Assembly (NCBI GenBank): GCA_963921195.1
Contig: OY992537.1
Coordinates: 13,073,716 to 13,137,715 of the forward strand
DNA: 64,000 nt
Source: Pegoplata infirma
Taxonomy: Eukaryota > Arthropoda > Insecta > Diptera > Anthomyiidae
Direction: 5' to 3'
The notes beneath the pieces are model-generated. The model was not told where the DNA came from. It saw only the letters and a list, made by a program, of their open reading frames with translations, and made no database searches. Shown here one piece after another: positions 33,132 to 44,459 of this stretch; position 1 is the stretch's first letter; every line of letters starts with the position of its first letter. The position numbers were made by a program, and so were the translations under genes.

Positions 33132-34049
33132 AGTATATCGTCGAACTATATTCAATAAATGCCAACTCGAAAAAGCTTACTCTTCAGGAGAGCTAAAAAA
33201 CTAGTTATTTCGCGTATTATTGCAAAAATAAACAATGTACCTTCCACAAGATGGTTTAAATATTCTAAGCAATTTTTACCTATGCAAAAATTTTCATATT
33301 TTGCACTTGTTTGCATATTTTTCAGAGATGGCATTTATTACTATATCAAAAAACAAATATTTTTTTAGAGTTGGCATATTTTGTCGGAAAATAAAAATAC
33401 ATTTTTTTTGGAAAAATTTTTAAAATTTTTTTTTTTTTGGTTTTTGTTATCCTTAGTACGGTAATTGCAAAAACTGAACAAAAAATTAAAAATCTTTGCA
33501 TATTTTTAAAAGTTACTAGCTCCGAAAGCCTTTTAATCTCAGGGTGGTCAACTTTGGCACTTTGTAACTCACGCTGTATTGCAATAGGGTCACTCTAAAC
33601 CAGCTATTTTGAAAGCTTATATCATTGACTTTATTTGCCCCATTCATAATGTTTCAATCTGATAAATAGTTTGAAAGTTACATAAATATAAGCAATTTTT
33701 TTTTTTGCAAACACTATTTACCGATATTTTTAAAATGGCAATATCTCGAGAACCAGTCATTAGATATCAAAATCTTTACAAGATTCGTGTTTAGCATGGC
33801 AAATGCAATAAGATATGTGGTCTAATTTTTGGAAATTTACAATGGGAGTTGGCATTTATTTCCACCAAAAAAATATGTACTTTGAGTTAGCAGAATAACA
33901 AAAATGGATGTAAAACGACAACAAATTATTTTTTTGCTCTGAAATTTTTATGGCAGATAGGTATTACATAGGGGAGCTATTTGCCATCGGAAACTCATTT
34001 CCGTCAAATTTGAGTTGGCATATTTTGAATATAGGTTCACGATATACCA
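33132..34049. mobile_element. TIR element O (about 0.9 kb)
   Basis: The left end gtatatcgtcgaactatatt, then caataaatgccaactcgaa, matches the right end read inward (gtatatcgtgaacctatatt, then caaaatatgccaactcaaa). Copies of the word agttggcat also recur inside (33371, 33848). No transposase is visible; the small frames are phenylalanine- and lysine-rich and not convincing. Confidence 0.65.
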
Positions 34050-34939
34050 GATTTTTTTAAGAGTTTTAAATAAAAAATACATTTTAAACAAAAATTTTTG
34101 CAGTACAATTTAAATTTCTATTTACGTTGTTATTTTCAGTTTAAATTCATTTGTTGCCAGAAATTTTATTTAAAAAAAATTCGCTGAAATTAAATTTAAA
34201 CCAAACGAGAATTTTATTTTGTTTTTTTTTTTTTCCTTTTTTGTTTGTGTTTATAATCTTTAAAAGTCAACAATTTTTTGTTACCTTCATTTAGTTGTTG
34301 ATTTTATAAAACTATTCATTGCATACTTTTTGGCTTAACTGTTTTGTTTTTAAACCCACAGTTTTTTTTTTTGCTGTTGTCTCTAAAAATAACTATAGTT
34401 TTTTTTTATATATTTTAACTGCAGCCAGACATAATTTATCACCGGCAATGAAATGAAATGGAAATATGCACTCATAAAAACTTGACAACATTTATGGAAT
34501 CAATTAATTTAGTTATGTGTCAACGAGTGTGAAAATATGCCACATCATCCAACAATATTTTGAATGTCACAAAATACTACGACAATATATTTTTGCAGGA
34601 CAAAAAATTAAAAAAAAAAAATAAATATGATATAAATACTTTTAAAAATACCCTATCTATATTTTTGGACCAGTTTTGACAACATTGTTCCAGAACGGGT
34701 TTTTTTGGTAATCACTGCTTATTTTTGTTTGATTCATCAGAAACTGTTTAGTTTAATAGAACACAGCCTTTTGTAGGCAAAACCAGCAGACAACTTTCAC
34801 AAATCTTAGTCTTAAATTGAACATTTCGTTTTTTCTGTTTAAGCTTTGTAAACATACTCTTTAGGGTGGTGCAAATTTACATTCATCTCGATTTTCGAAA
34901 TCGTTAGGGTCGGAAAAGTTGCCTTTTTAGTTCAATAGT
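34050..34939. other. No gene; AT-rich
   Basis: No element boundary or coding signal is seen. The ttagggtggtgcaaattt stretch near 34862 resembles text near 42155 and 44330, so it may be part of an old shared repeat. Confidence 0.35.
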
Positions 34940-35383
34940 AAGATACAAAAATACGGTGAATAAAACCGTTTTTCACCAATCTGGTGAATAAAAAGTTTTT
35001 TTTTTTTCATGAATTTTTTTTTTTTTCATCAATTTTTTTTTCATCAATTTTATTCCATCAAATTTTTTTTTCATCATTTTTTTTTTCATCATTTTTTTTT
35101 TCATCAAATTTTTTTTTTTCATAAATTTTTTTTTTTCATCAAACTTTTTTTTCATAATTTCTTTTTTATCAATTTTTTTTCATCAAATTTTTTCATTAAT
35201 TTTTTTTTTCATCAAATTTTTTTTTATCATGAAATTTTTTTTTTTTCATCAAAACTTTTTTTTTTATTATTTTTTTTTTTTGTTTTTTCATAAAATTTTG
35301 TTTTTTCATCAATTTTTTTTTCATTAATTTTTTTTCATCAAAATTTTTTATTCATAATTTTTTTCATCAATTTTTATACCCTC

Positions 35384-35910
35384 CAACCACAGTATGGGGT
35401 TATACTCACTTTGTCATTCCGTGTGTAACGCATCGAAATATCGGTCTAGGACCCCATAAAGTATATATATTATTGATCAGTGATCAATTCTAAGACATTC
35501 TAGCGATGTCCGTCTGTCCGTCCGTCTGTCCGTCTGTGGAAGACACGATACAGTCCATAGTAAAAGAGCTAGACCCCTGAAATTTGTCACGAATATGTCT
35601 TTTGGTATTGGGGTGGTTGCGTTCGAACATGGGCAAAATCGGATCAGGGGGGAAAAAGTTCCCCTCTTAAGATCTAAACAAACCACTAAAAAAGCAATTT
35701 TTTAAAGGTTTTTTGTACTTTTGCTTGGCAAACGAAACATTTTTATGTCAAAAGAAGTTCAAAGTCTTGCAGTTGGATCCAGGAAGGTTGTCTCCCACCG
35801 ACGTAACCCTCCCAAAAAAAAAAAAAACCCCTGTTTTTTTTTTTAACGCGTTGGAGGGTATAAAAGATTCGGCACAGCCGAATTTAACACTCTCACTTTT
35901 TTTTCAACAA
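35384..35910 (-). mobile_element. mini-me-like element, subfamily 3, inside F
   Basis: On the + strand it opens with ttttataccctccaaccaca and gtcattccgtgtgtaacgca, contains (GTCY)n at 35507-35537, and ends with ggagggtataaaagattcgg, the palindrome attcggcacagccgaat and acactctcactttt. The 5' end motif (aagtgagagtgtt... in its own sense) also occurs inside F elements, so F and this subfamily share ancestry. Confidence 0.75.
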
Positions 35911-36375
35911 ATTTTTTTATCGAATTTTTTATTATCAATTTTTTGCTCACCAAAATTTTTTTTTTCAAATTCTTTTTTCATATTCTTTTTGCATCAATTT
36001 TTTTTACATCAAAAAATTTTTCTTTTCATCAAAAAAATTCATCAAATCTTTATTTCATCAAAATTTTTTTTTTTAACAAAAATTTTGGGTTCATTAAATT
36101 TTTTTTAACATAATTTTGTTTTTCCTGAAAATTTTTTTTTTTTTTACCAAAGCTACTTTTTACCAAGTCTAAGCTTTTTGTATAAAAATTTTCCATTTGC
36201 TTATCAAATGTACATAAAACAAGTGAGAGTGTTATATTCTTTGGTGCCGAATCTTTTAAACTCTCCAAAATGTAAAAACACTATTTTGCATTTATTTTTG
36301 CACTCACTTACGAAATGTACAGCACTTTTGGTTTTTTAATGGGATCCACGACTGATATTTCAATTTATTTTACAT

Positions 36376-38452
36376 CCCAGCAAAAAAAAATCGAAGTAGT
36401 TCAAAACGAAGTAGACTTAAACTACATAAAAAGTAGCAATTAGTGAATATTTTTTGTTGCAAAAAAAGTAGTTTAAAATAACATCCAAATATGTCAATAA
36501 GAAGGACAATAATATGGATTCCACTACTTTAGAACAATATAGTCGGAATGAGTTTTTTTTAAATATTTTTCTAACGTAATGAAAAGAACATACATATTTA
36601 TTTAATAGAGTTTAAGTCTAAACTATAGTTTTATATATAATTGAAAGGCAAAAAGTTAATATTTGATAGATTACAATTCCAGGAATTAAAACATTTTTTT
36701 ATTTTTAATTTGTTTAATCTTAAATTTGGTGTTAACTGATTTTGTTTTTTACCTTTTAACTACAGTATAGGGGGTATACTGACTCACTTTGTCATTCCCC
36801 ATAAAGAGAATCGTCGCCTAAAACGCAAAACAAAGTGACAACACTTTTTTTAAAATCAAGTTATTGATTGTGATGCATTGTCCCCCTATAAAATTATCAA
36901 AATGTGATTTGCTAGTTGTGATACAATTCATTAACTGAAACCATTTCCAAAAATTCAGACCTATCCGATGAAAAATGACGGACTTATAAACAAAATTAAA
37001 AAAAAATGTTTCACAACGTTTTTCGCTGCTACTTTAAAAAAGCAAAATGTGTTGGATTGTTGGTGACGATATATTATATTGATCAGTGATCGATTCTGAG
37101 AAGTTCTATGAACATCCCTCAGTCTGTCTGTATGTAACACGATGTAGTCCAAAATAAAACAGCTATCCACCTGACGTTTGGTACAAATATTTTTTATAGT
37201 CCTAGGTAGGTTAAAATCGGAACGGAGGGGAAAAGTTTCACCTTGGAGAAGCGAACCCACCTCTAAAACTCAATTTTTAGCGATCATTGTTTTTTTTGTC
37301 AAGCAAATGAAACAATTTTATGTCGGATGAAGTATAAAGTCCTGAACTTGGACCAATTTTTTGAGGCACGAACACTTTTATTGATGCGACTGGTCCGCGA
37401 CCTTACACGGTTAATTGCAATTGTTCTACTCATCACAAATCTGGTCTCCAAACTTTTCCATCACATCAAGTTTTTGTTTGTTAATTTTTGCCAAATCATA
37501 GCGGATGAACCCGATATGATAGCGACTTAAAAATAAGTCGAGGCTAAAGCTTAAACATTGCTCTTAAGGATTCTGAACTCTTTTGGTCAGTCGCCTTAAC
37601 CCCTAGGGCACCAATTACCTCTCAATGATGTCTTGTTCCCAAAAAAACGATTTTTGCCGCTACAAATCATATGAAAAAAAACCTTATTCGAATGGAACGC
37701 CACCACATAGTATAAGGCTTATAAACATGATTACAATTATTCTACTGGTCAAAAATCCGGTCTCCATACTTTTTAAGGGTAAAGCTCAAACATTGCTCTT
37801 AAAGACGTATAACTCAATTCATCAGTCGCTTCAACCTTTGGAGCACCAATCTTTTAATAAAGTGTTTTCCTCCAAAAACTTTTTTTTGATATGACAGCAT
37901 TGAAATAATTGGTGCCCAAAAAGTTAAGGCGACTGACCGAATGAGTTCTGCATCTTAAAGAGGAAAGTTTTAGCTTAACCCAAAACGGCGATTTCTTTAA
38001 CTTTGACCACAATTTTCTCAAAAACCAGATGTGATCGAAAAGTGCGGAGACTGGATTTTTGACCAGCAGAACTAATGTAATCAAGTGTATAAGGTCGCGT
38101 CCCAGTCGCATTTTCGATGTTTAGTAATGTTATTAGAACATTGGGATCGTCAGAATCGCTTACTAAATCTACTTCCTAATGAATTCTAAAAATACACTTT
38201 TTTAGAATTCATTAGCAAAAATGCTCTTAAATAGTGATCATAAAGATGTAATTAAACTTTACATACAAAAACTTAAACTATGACAACAGTATGAGTACTA
38301 CTTTATATGTACTTAAAAAATGTAAAAAAAACTACTTATTTTGAGCGACACCGCCTTGTTAAATTCACTAGAGTTTCAGCAAAGTTAGAACTACTTTAGC
38401 AACAGTTGAACTACTTTTTATTAACATTTTAGTATGTTCTTTTTTTGCTGGG
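36376..38452. mobile_element. Element I: CCCAGCA-ended TIR element, AT target
   Basis: The ends CCCAGCAAAAAAAA and TTTTTTTGCTGGG are inverted. Other F copies show the uninterrupted site (tttgcatggaatagc), so the flanks left ...cat and right atgg... imply a 2-bp AT duplication. The interior includes text resembling subfamily-3 mini-me blocks (36753-37260) and a triplicated segment. No transposase was seen in 2.1 kb. Confidence 0.7.
37360..38160. repeat. Three copies of a diverged 200-300 bp unit (two direct, one inverted)
   Basis: The block tctactggtcaaaaatccgg with gtctcc and the block ggtcagtcgcctt-aaccc-gagcaccaat occur near 37420-37620 and 37740-37860 on +, and inverted at 37890-38110. 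This suggests internal rearrangement of element I. Confidence 0.65.
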
Positions 38453-38607
38453 ATGGAATAGCAAAGTAATATGACATTATTTTTTCTAAAAAAACTTTGC
38501 TTTGCAAGTACACCCAAATTTTTTGCAAAACATTATTATGATTTAATGTTTTGGGCAAGAGCACAAAATTCGCAGGCATTTTTTTTCAAAGTTTTTGCTT
38601 TTTTCCT

Positions 38608-39304
38608 GGCGTACAGACATAGCGCCCAAGGTCTTATCGCCCAAAACCGTAAATGTCATATCGCCCAAGCTGCGACATATCGCCCAAAATGATAGGTCTA
38701 AAAATGTTATATCTCCCAAAACAAAATTGTCAAAAAATCCATAATATTTTTTTTGGGCGAAATGTCGAAATTACGACTTCTATGATTTGTTTTTTTTTGT
38801 AATAAAGGTTTTCAGGGTAGCCGGCCTTCGGCCGGGCTTAGAGATAACATGCTCCCTGCATTAAGCCCACCCTCTCTGCAACCCAAAGCTATTTTGGTTA
38901 TCTGGCCTTTTTGATGCATAATGTAAAGGCCTGCTACCCTAGAAAACTTTACTTTGCGGAGAGGGTGGTTTTAATGCATGGATTTTGTAATCCATGCATT
39001 AGCCGGCCAAAGGCCGGCTACTCATAAAAACTTTAAAATATTATGTTAAAAAACAATATTGGTGAGTTTTATGATTATTTTTTGGGGTGCTATGACATTT
39101 TATAAATTCAACATTTTGATATTTGGGTAATATGACATTTTTGAAAACTTACATATATTAATTTAAAGAAAATTGTTAAAATACCCAAAAATAATGGCCA
39201 TATCGTCCAAAAAATTTTGCAACAACAACTAACACACATTTTTTTTGGGTGGAATGAATTTTTTAAATTGGGCGATATGCACTTGGGCGCTATATCCGTA
39301 CGCC
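38608..39304. mobile_element. 697-bp TIR element with tatcgccca subterminal repeats
   Basis: The ends GGCGTACAGACATAGCGCCC and GGCGTACGGATATAGCGCCC (read inward from 39304) match at 18 of 20 bases and continue AAG. Flanks ttttttcct and ttttttccc fit a 9-bp (or 8-bp) target duplication; the family B consensus has a single poly-T here. The word atatcgcccaa and its variants repeat inside both ends. The class may be MULE-like or hAT-like. It carries a fold-back element at 38817-39021. Confidence 0.8.
38817..39021. mobile_element. GC-rich fold-back element (about 205 bp)
   Basis: GTAGCCGGCCTTCGGCCGG at the left is inverted at the right (CCGGCCAAAGGCCGGCTAC). An extra inverted end (aggcctgctaccct, 38930-38943) and an inner inverted pair (cccaccctctctgca / gcggagagggtgg) make it multiply self-complementary. 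A perfect 12-bp stem (aatgcatggatt / aatccatgcatt) lies at 38973-39000. Confidence 0.75.
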
Positions 39305-40564
39305 TTTTTTCCCTACTTTAAAAAAAGTAAAAAAAAAATCTTAAAAGATCTCTAGTATGCGATTTTTAAGTTTTAAAATTCAAATGTTCGTACTCTTCGA
39401 TTTTTTCTAAATTTTTTTGTGTAAAACTTTTATCGATTCTACAAACCGATCGTGGGATAACGATTATTACTATTTTTTAAAAATTTTTGAAAAAATTTTA
39501 TTGTAATATTTCAATCATAAAATCATTTCTATTGCTCCAATGGTGCGTCATAGAGGGGTCATTTCCAGGACCGAAAATGTAATATTGAATGGAAGCCTAC
39601 TTTGGGAGTGGAGGTAGGGCCTAGGTATGTTTTAAAAAAAATTGTAGGGTAAAAATAAATGGGAATCGGTCTCACTAATGACCCTTTCAGGATGCATTAT
39701 TGGACCGGTAGAAGTTGATTAAATAAAATAAATTTACAAAAAAAAGAAAAAAATTGTATGGGGACCGCCTTAACAAATAAAGATAGAGGGTAGGTGTGTT
39801 CAGAGAATATGTTTAGACTAAAAAAATATTGTGGGTCGGTCATACATTTTGTTGCTCTAAGGGCACTATTAGGGCAGTTAGAGCGGATGGAGCAAATTTT
39901 AAAAAATCTCGTTTTGTGTGGGAGCCCCCTTAGAAATTGGAGATAGGGTATTAGTTTGTTTCAAACAAATATTTAGTCGTAAAAATAAATGGGGGTCGGT
40001 CTTATAAATGACCCCTCTATGACGCACCATTGAAGCAGTAGAAATGATTGGAAAATTACAATAACATTTTTTCAAAAAATTTTAAAAAATAGTAATAATT
40101 GTTATCCCATGATCCTACTGGGCAAAAAATTTGTAGAATCGATAGAAGTTTTACACAAAAAAATTTCAAAAAAATCAAAGAGTCAGACATTTTCAAAAGT
40201 GAGATTTAAATTTTAAAACTTAAAAATCGAATACTAGAACGCGTTAAAGAATTTTTTGGGATTTTTTTTTTTTAAAGTACGTAAAAAAACAAAAAATAAA
40301 AAAAAAAAAATTGAAATTTTGACCATTATTGAAGCAGTTATGAGTAAAAGAAGTTTGAGTAAAGCAACAAACTACCAATTTTTAAAAATTCTATATCTTT
40401 TGAACGCGTCATCAAAAAAATCTGAAAATTTACCACGAAGGAGTTTTCGAAGGGTACTAAAAACTGTAAACAAATTGGGAAAATCTAAAAAAAAAAAAAA
40501 ATCAATGTGTCCGATTTGACATGGAATGCCCCATATAAAATCTCTATCTCTGGAGTGGAGGATA

Positions 40565-40890
40565 ACAAATTACAGGGGGTTTTTTTGAGCTGGTAAGCGC
40601 GAGACACACTTCCTTTCGCGATAAATGTTGTACAATTTAATCATTATTTAAAATAATATTTTATAAATACGTTCGCAAAATTGGGCGGGCCGAAAAAAGT
40701 TGCCGTTTTTTCGGCCCGCCCAAAAAAACGGTAACTTCTGCTATAATTTTTTTTTCTTCCATAAAGAAGTCTCGTAATCCCATTTTACCCATATTTGAAA
40801 ACCTCAACCCTCAACCATTTTACCCATATTTGAAACCCTCAACCTCGATTTCTCTTTCGCAAATAAAAATTTGCGTCAATTAAATAGACA
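40565..40890 (+). repeat. Dispersed repeat V, copy 2
   Basis: It shares the cgcgataaat, atcattattt and gggcg-gccgaaaa order with 5540-6050. It contains the 18-bp perfect hairpin at 40681-40723 and a 35-bp tandem duplication (cattttacccatatttgaaa) at about 40781-40850. Confidence 0.5.
40681..40723. repeat. Perfect 18-bp stem, 7-base loop
   Basis: TTGGGCGGGCCGAAAAAA, loop GTTGCCG, TTTTTTCGGCCCGCCCAA. It is exceptionally stable for this AT-rich setting. Confidence 0.95.
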
Positions 40891-41510
40891 AGGCAATTAA
40901 ATTCTGATTGCAAATTTTGTGTGGTCTCAAAAGTTTAATGACTTTCATAGTTTTTGTAATAGCTTAAGAGTTACTCAAGAGTTAATATTATCGATTATTT
41001 CAGTTTGTTACAGATTTCCTACACCCTTCATCTCTGCCCCTAATTTATTCCCTTGTTGTCATCATTTTTATAAATAAGTAAATCATGTATTTTTTATATG
41101 TCGTCTGTGTAATATACTTTAATATGTTGTAGGGTATGAAAATTGCTCGATAATCCTGAAAATGTATTTGTTTAATGGTATGAGTTCTGTTCTCTACTGT
41201 ACATATTGTATGTAATAATAAAAGCAACAGAAAACAGTGGAAAAAAAACGAACATATTCTGTTGTGGCTTGTTTTGTAAATGTTTTTGGTTGGTCTTTTT
41301 ATTTTTGTTTGGGCTTAAATTCCAATTTAACTGGATTAACAGTAAAAATAGTTGAATACCCCCGGCCAGAAACTCAACTGAACTTAATATGAGAAAAATA
41401 AATGGAGTAATGGAAAGGAGGTTCTTGTTACAGGAGAATAAAAAAAAAAAAAACAGCCAAAAGCTTATGTTGTAAAGAGGCAAGTATTTTCATTTAGTTT
41501 TTACTACAAT
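40891..41510. other. No gene; AT-rich
   Basis: Nothing is supported. The minus frames near 41045-41483 are biased in composition and show no domain. Confidence 0.4.
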
Positions 41511-41777
41511 ATATCGAGGACGAATATTCAAAATTTGCTAACTGCATAATAAAATTTTTGTAGGAGATAAAAATGATCTAAGAGTTATCAATAATATTTT
41601 TTCTACAACATAATTAAAAACAATTGTTTTCGAAATAATTAAAAAAAATCAAATAATAATTAAAGTCAATTAAAAATTAATTTTATAGGTCAAAGCTAAT
41701 TCAGGGAATACATTTCTATCGAAAACTCTCTTTTGAAATATTGCAGTTAGCAAGTTTTGAATATTCGACCTCGATAT
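41511..41777. mobile_element. MITE P (about 267 bp)
   Basis: atatcgaggacgaatattca at the left and atatcgaggtcgaatattca read inward from the right match with one change and continue aaa-ttgctaactgca. The interior is non-coding. TA-like bases lie outside both ends. Confidence 0.8.
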
Positions 41778-42159
41778 GTAGAACCAAAAAAGAAGCATTT
41801 TGTAAAATAAAATACATATGTAACGTACTCGTATTCTCGTATAATGGAGTAAAAATATTTTAAAAATTAAAAATTTTAAATTTTAAAGAAAATTTGTTTA
41901 AGTTTTTTTTTTTTTTTGTAAAGTTATTTCACAATTTTAAGTTAATTCCCGCATAAATCCTTGAATTTTCATATCTTATCGCTTATGACTATAATCTCAT
42001 TTGAAACCTTTTTCTATATGTTTTTTCTCGTATTTTTATTTTTATTTTTGTTTTTGTTAAAGGCATTTTAACTAATCCTAGTAAATGTTATGTGTAAAAT
42101 AAACCTAATCGTCTACAATTTCACACATACTCATCTCAACTACGCTTTTCATTAGGGTG
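41778..42159. other. No gene; AT-rich
   Basis: The segment aaaataaaatacatatgtaa, then cgtactcgta (41806-41835), is repeated inside family B copy 3 at 43080-43108. No other feature is recognised. Confidence 0.4.
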
Positions 42160-42357
42160 GAACATAGCACTTTTGTGATCGAAATTTTTTGTTTTAAAGT
42201 TTTTTAATAGAATTTTTTGAAAACAGGATATAGGAAGTTATATGTCAAAGAATTTTGAGTATAGAAACAGCTATGAATTTTAAAAAATTCCATGTTTTGA
42301 ACGGGTTATCAAAAAATTTTAAAAATTGAAATTGTCCTATTTGGCATGAAATGCCCA
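42160..42357. mobile_element. Family B right-end fragment (copy 4, degraded)
   Basis: The words ttgaacgggttatcaaaaaa and gtcctatttggcatgaaatgc followed by cccaatta reproduce the right arm and end of family B in diverged form. Confidence 0.55.
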
Positions 42358-42425
42358 ATTATATACCTAATTGGGTCCCAGACTGATATTTCGCTGATTT
42401 GGAAACGGAATGACAAACTACATAT
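42358..42425 (+). mobile_element. Element A remnant caught between two family B copies
   Basis: The text tgggtcccagactgatattt and aaacggaatgacaaac matches the block before the end hairpin of element A. It is bordered by B copy 4 on the left and B copy 3 on the right, each at a TA tract. Confidence 0.6.
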
Positions 42426-44316
42426 GGGGCATTCCATGCCAAATCGGACACTTTAAAATTTTTTTTTTAGATTTTCCCAATTTGTTTACAGTTTTTAGTA
42501 CCCTTCGAAAACTCCTTCGTGGTAAATTTTCAGATTTTTTTGATGACCCGTTCAAAAGATATCGAATTTTTAAAAGTGGTAGTTTGTTCCTTTACTCAAT
42601 CTTCTTTTACTCATAACTTCTTCAATAATGGTCCAAATTTCAATTTTTTTTTTCAAAATTTTTGTTTTTTACGTACTTTAAAAAAAAAAAATCCCAAAAA
42701 AATCTTAAATGCGCTGTAGTGTGCGATTTTTAAGTTTTAAAATTTAAACCTCATTTTTGAAAATGTTTGTACTCTTCGATTTTTTTTTAAATTTTATCGA
42801 CACTACAAATTTTTTGCTCAGGAAGATCGTGGGATAACGAAAATTACTATTTTTTAAATTTTTTTGAAAAAAAATTATTGTAATTTTCCAATCTTCAAAT
42901 CATTTCTACTGTTCCAATGGTGTGTCATAGAGGGGTCATTTATAAGACCGATCCCCATTAATTTTTACGTCTTAAAATTTCTTTGGAACAACCCTATCTC
43001 CAATTTCTAAGGGGGCTCCCACACAAAATGAAATTTTTTAAAATTTGCTCCAACCGCTCTAACTGCCCTTATAGCATAAAATAAAATATATGTAACGTAC
43101 TCGTGTGGGTCGGTCATAGCAAAATGTATGACCGACCCACAATATTTTTTTAGTCCAAACATTTTATATTATTTTTTGTAAATTTGTTTTATTTAATCAG
43201 CTTCTACCGGTCCAATGGTGCGTCCGAGAGGGGTCATTAATGAGACCAACCCCAATTTATTTTTACCCTACAGCATTTTTTTAAAACATACCTACGCCCT
43301 ATCTCCACTCCCTAAGTAGGCTCCCATGCAAATAACAGTTGAAGCAAATTTTATAAAAATGTAATTTTGAATGTAAGCCTACTTAGGGAATGGAGATAAA
43401 GCTGTGGTTTGTTTTACAAAAATGTTGGAGGGTAAAAATAAATGGGGATCGGTCTCACTAATGACTCCTCTCGGACGGACCATTGGACCGGTAGAAGCTG
43501 CTTAAATAAAACAAATTTACAAAAAATAAAAAAAAAATTGTATGGGGACCGCCCTAACCATTAGAGATAGAGGGTAGGTGTGTTCAGAGAAAATGTTTGG
43601 ACTAAAAAAATATTGTGGGTCAGTCATACATTTTGTTGCTCTGAGGGCAATATTAGGGCAGTTTTAGCAAATTTTTAAAAATGTCGTTTTGTGTGGAAGC
43701 CCCCTTAGAAATTGGAAATAGGGTATAAGTTTGTTCCAAAGAAATGTTAAGACGTAAAAATTAATGGGGGTCGGTCTTATAAAGGACCCCTCTATGACGC
43801 ACCATTGGAGCAGTAGAAATGATTTTAAGATTGGAAAATTACAATAAAAATTTTTCAAAAAATTTAAAAAAATAGTAATAATCGTTATCCCACGATCCTC
43901 CTGAGAAAAAAATTTGTAGAATTGATAGAAGTTTTACACAAAAAAATTTCAAAAAAATCGGAGAGAACAAACATTTTCAAAAATGAGATTTAAATTTTAA
44001 AACTTTAAAATCGCATACTAGAGCGCTTTTAAGAATTTTTTGGGATTTATTTTTTTTAAAGTACGCAAAAAAAAAAAAATTTTGAAAATTTTTTTTTTGA
44101 AATTTGGACCATTTTTGAAGAAGTTATGAGTAAAAGAAGTTTGAGTTAAGGAACTAACTACCAATTTTTAAAAATTCGATATCTTTTGAACGGGTCATCA
44201 AAAAAAAAACTGAAAATTTACGAAGGAGTTTTCGAAGGATACTAAAAACTGTAAACAAATTGAGAAAATCTAAAAAAAAAATTTTTCAAAGTGTCCGATT
44301 TGACGTGGAATGCCCC
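42426..44316. mobile_element. Family B element, copy 3: 1.9-kb palindrome
   Basis: The ends GGGGCATTCCATGCCAAATC and GGGGCATTCCACGTCAAATC (read inward from 44316) open arms of about 900 bases that pair nearly throughout (42426-43327 with 43371-44316); the loop is about 43 bases. Flanks are catat and atatat. Internal landmarks mirrored in both arms include gatcgtgggataacga, accattggaccggtagaagc and the ctatctccactccctaag block. No transposase is coded. Confidence 0.85.
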
Positions 44317-44459
44317 ATATATATTTAAGGTGGATCATATTTAGCTTTTTTTGAATTTCGAAAACGTTAAATCGGAAAAAATGCCAGGGCCATAACATAC
44401 CAAAAAAAATGGACCTGTAGGACAATGGCTTTGGGTTCCTTTTTAACATGATAATGCTG

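Larger units (their letters stand above)
34940..38588 (+). mobile_element. Family F element, copy 2, split by two insertions
   Basis: The order is: paired ttcacc-ggtgaa palindromes (about 34960), tttttttcatcaa minisatellite (34995-35383), a subfamily-3 element (35384-35910), more minisatellite to about 36090, the ttgggttcattaaat and aaacaagtgagagtgttata blocks, element I (36376-38452), then the remaining F blocks (ggaatagcaaagtaatatga, tttaatgttttgggcaagag) to 38588. Confidence 0.7.
38580..40532. mobile_element. Family B element, copy 2, left end truncated
   Basis: The right end (gtgtccgatttgacatggaa, then tgcccc) is intact. The left arm starts mid-block at about 38580 and is short. Arms from about 39305 and to 40532 are inverted copies (gatcgtgggataacg, aatggtgcgtcatagagg). 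It is interrupted by a TIR element at 38608-39304. The right flank atataaaatctctatctctg resembles the end hairpin of element A. Confidence 0.75.

Noticed and set aside
35009..35293. Long F/H-rich open frame on the + strand
   Set aside because: It is simply the tttttttcatcaa minisatellite read in frame; similar frames occur at 45237, 54961 and 55417 for the same reason.
40681..40723. Intrinsic bacterial-type terminator
   Set aside because: The GC stem with a T run looks like one, but the surrounding DNA is clearly insect repeat sequence with no bacterial genes.
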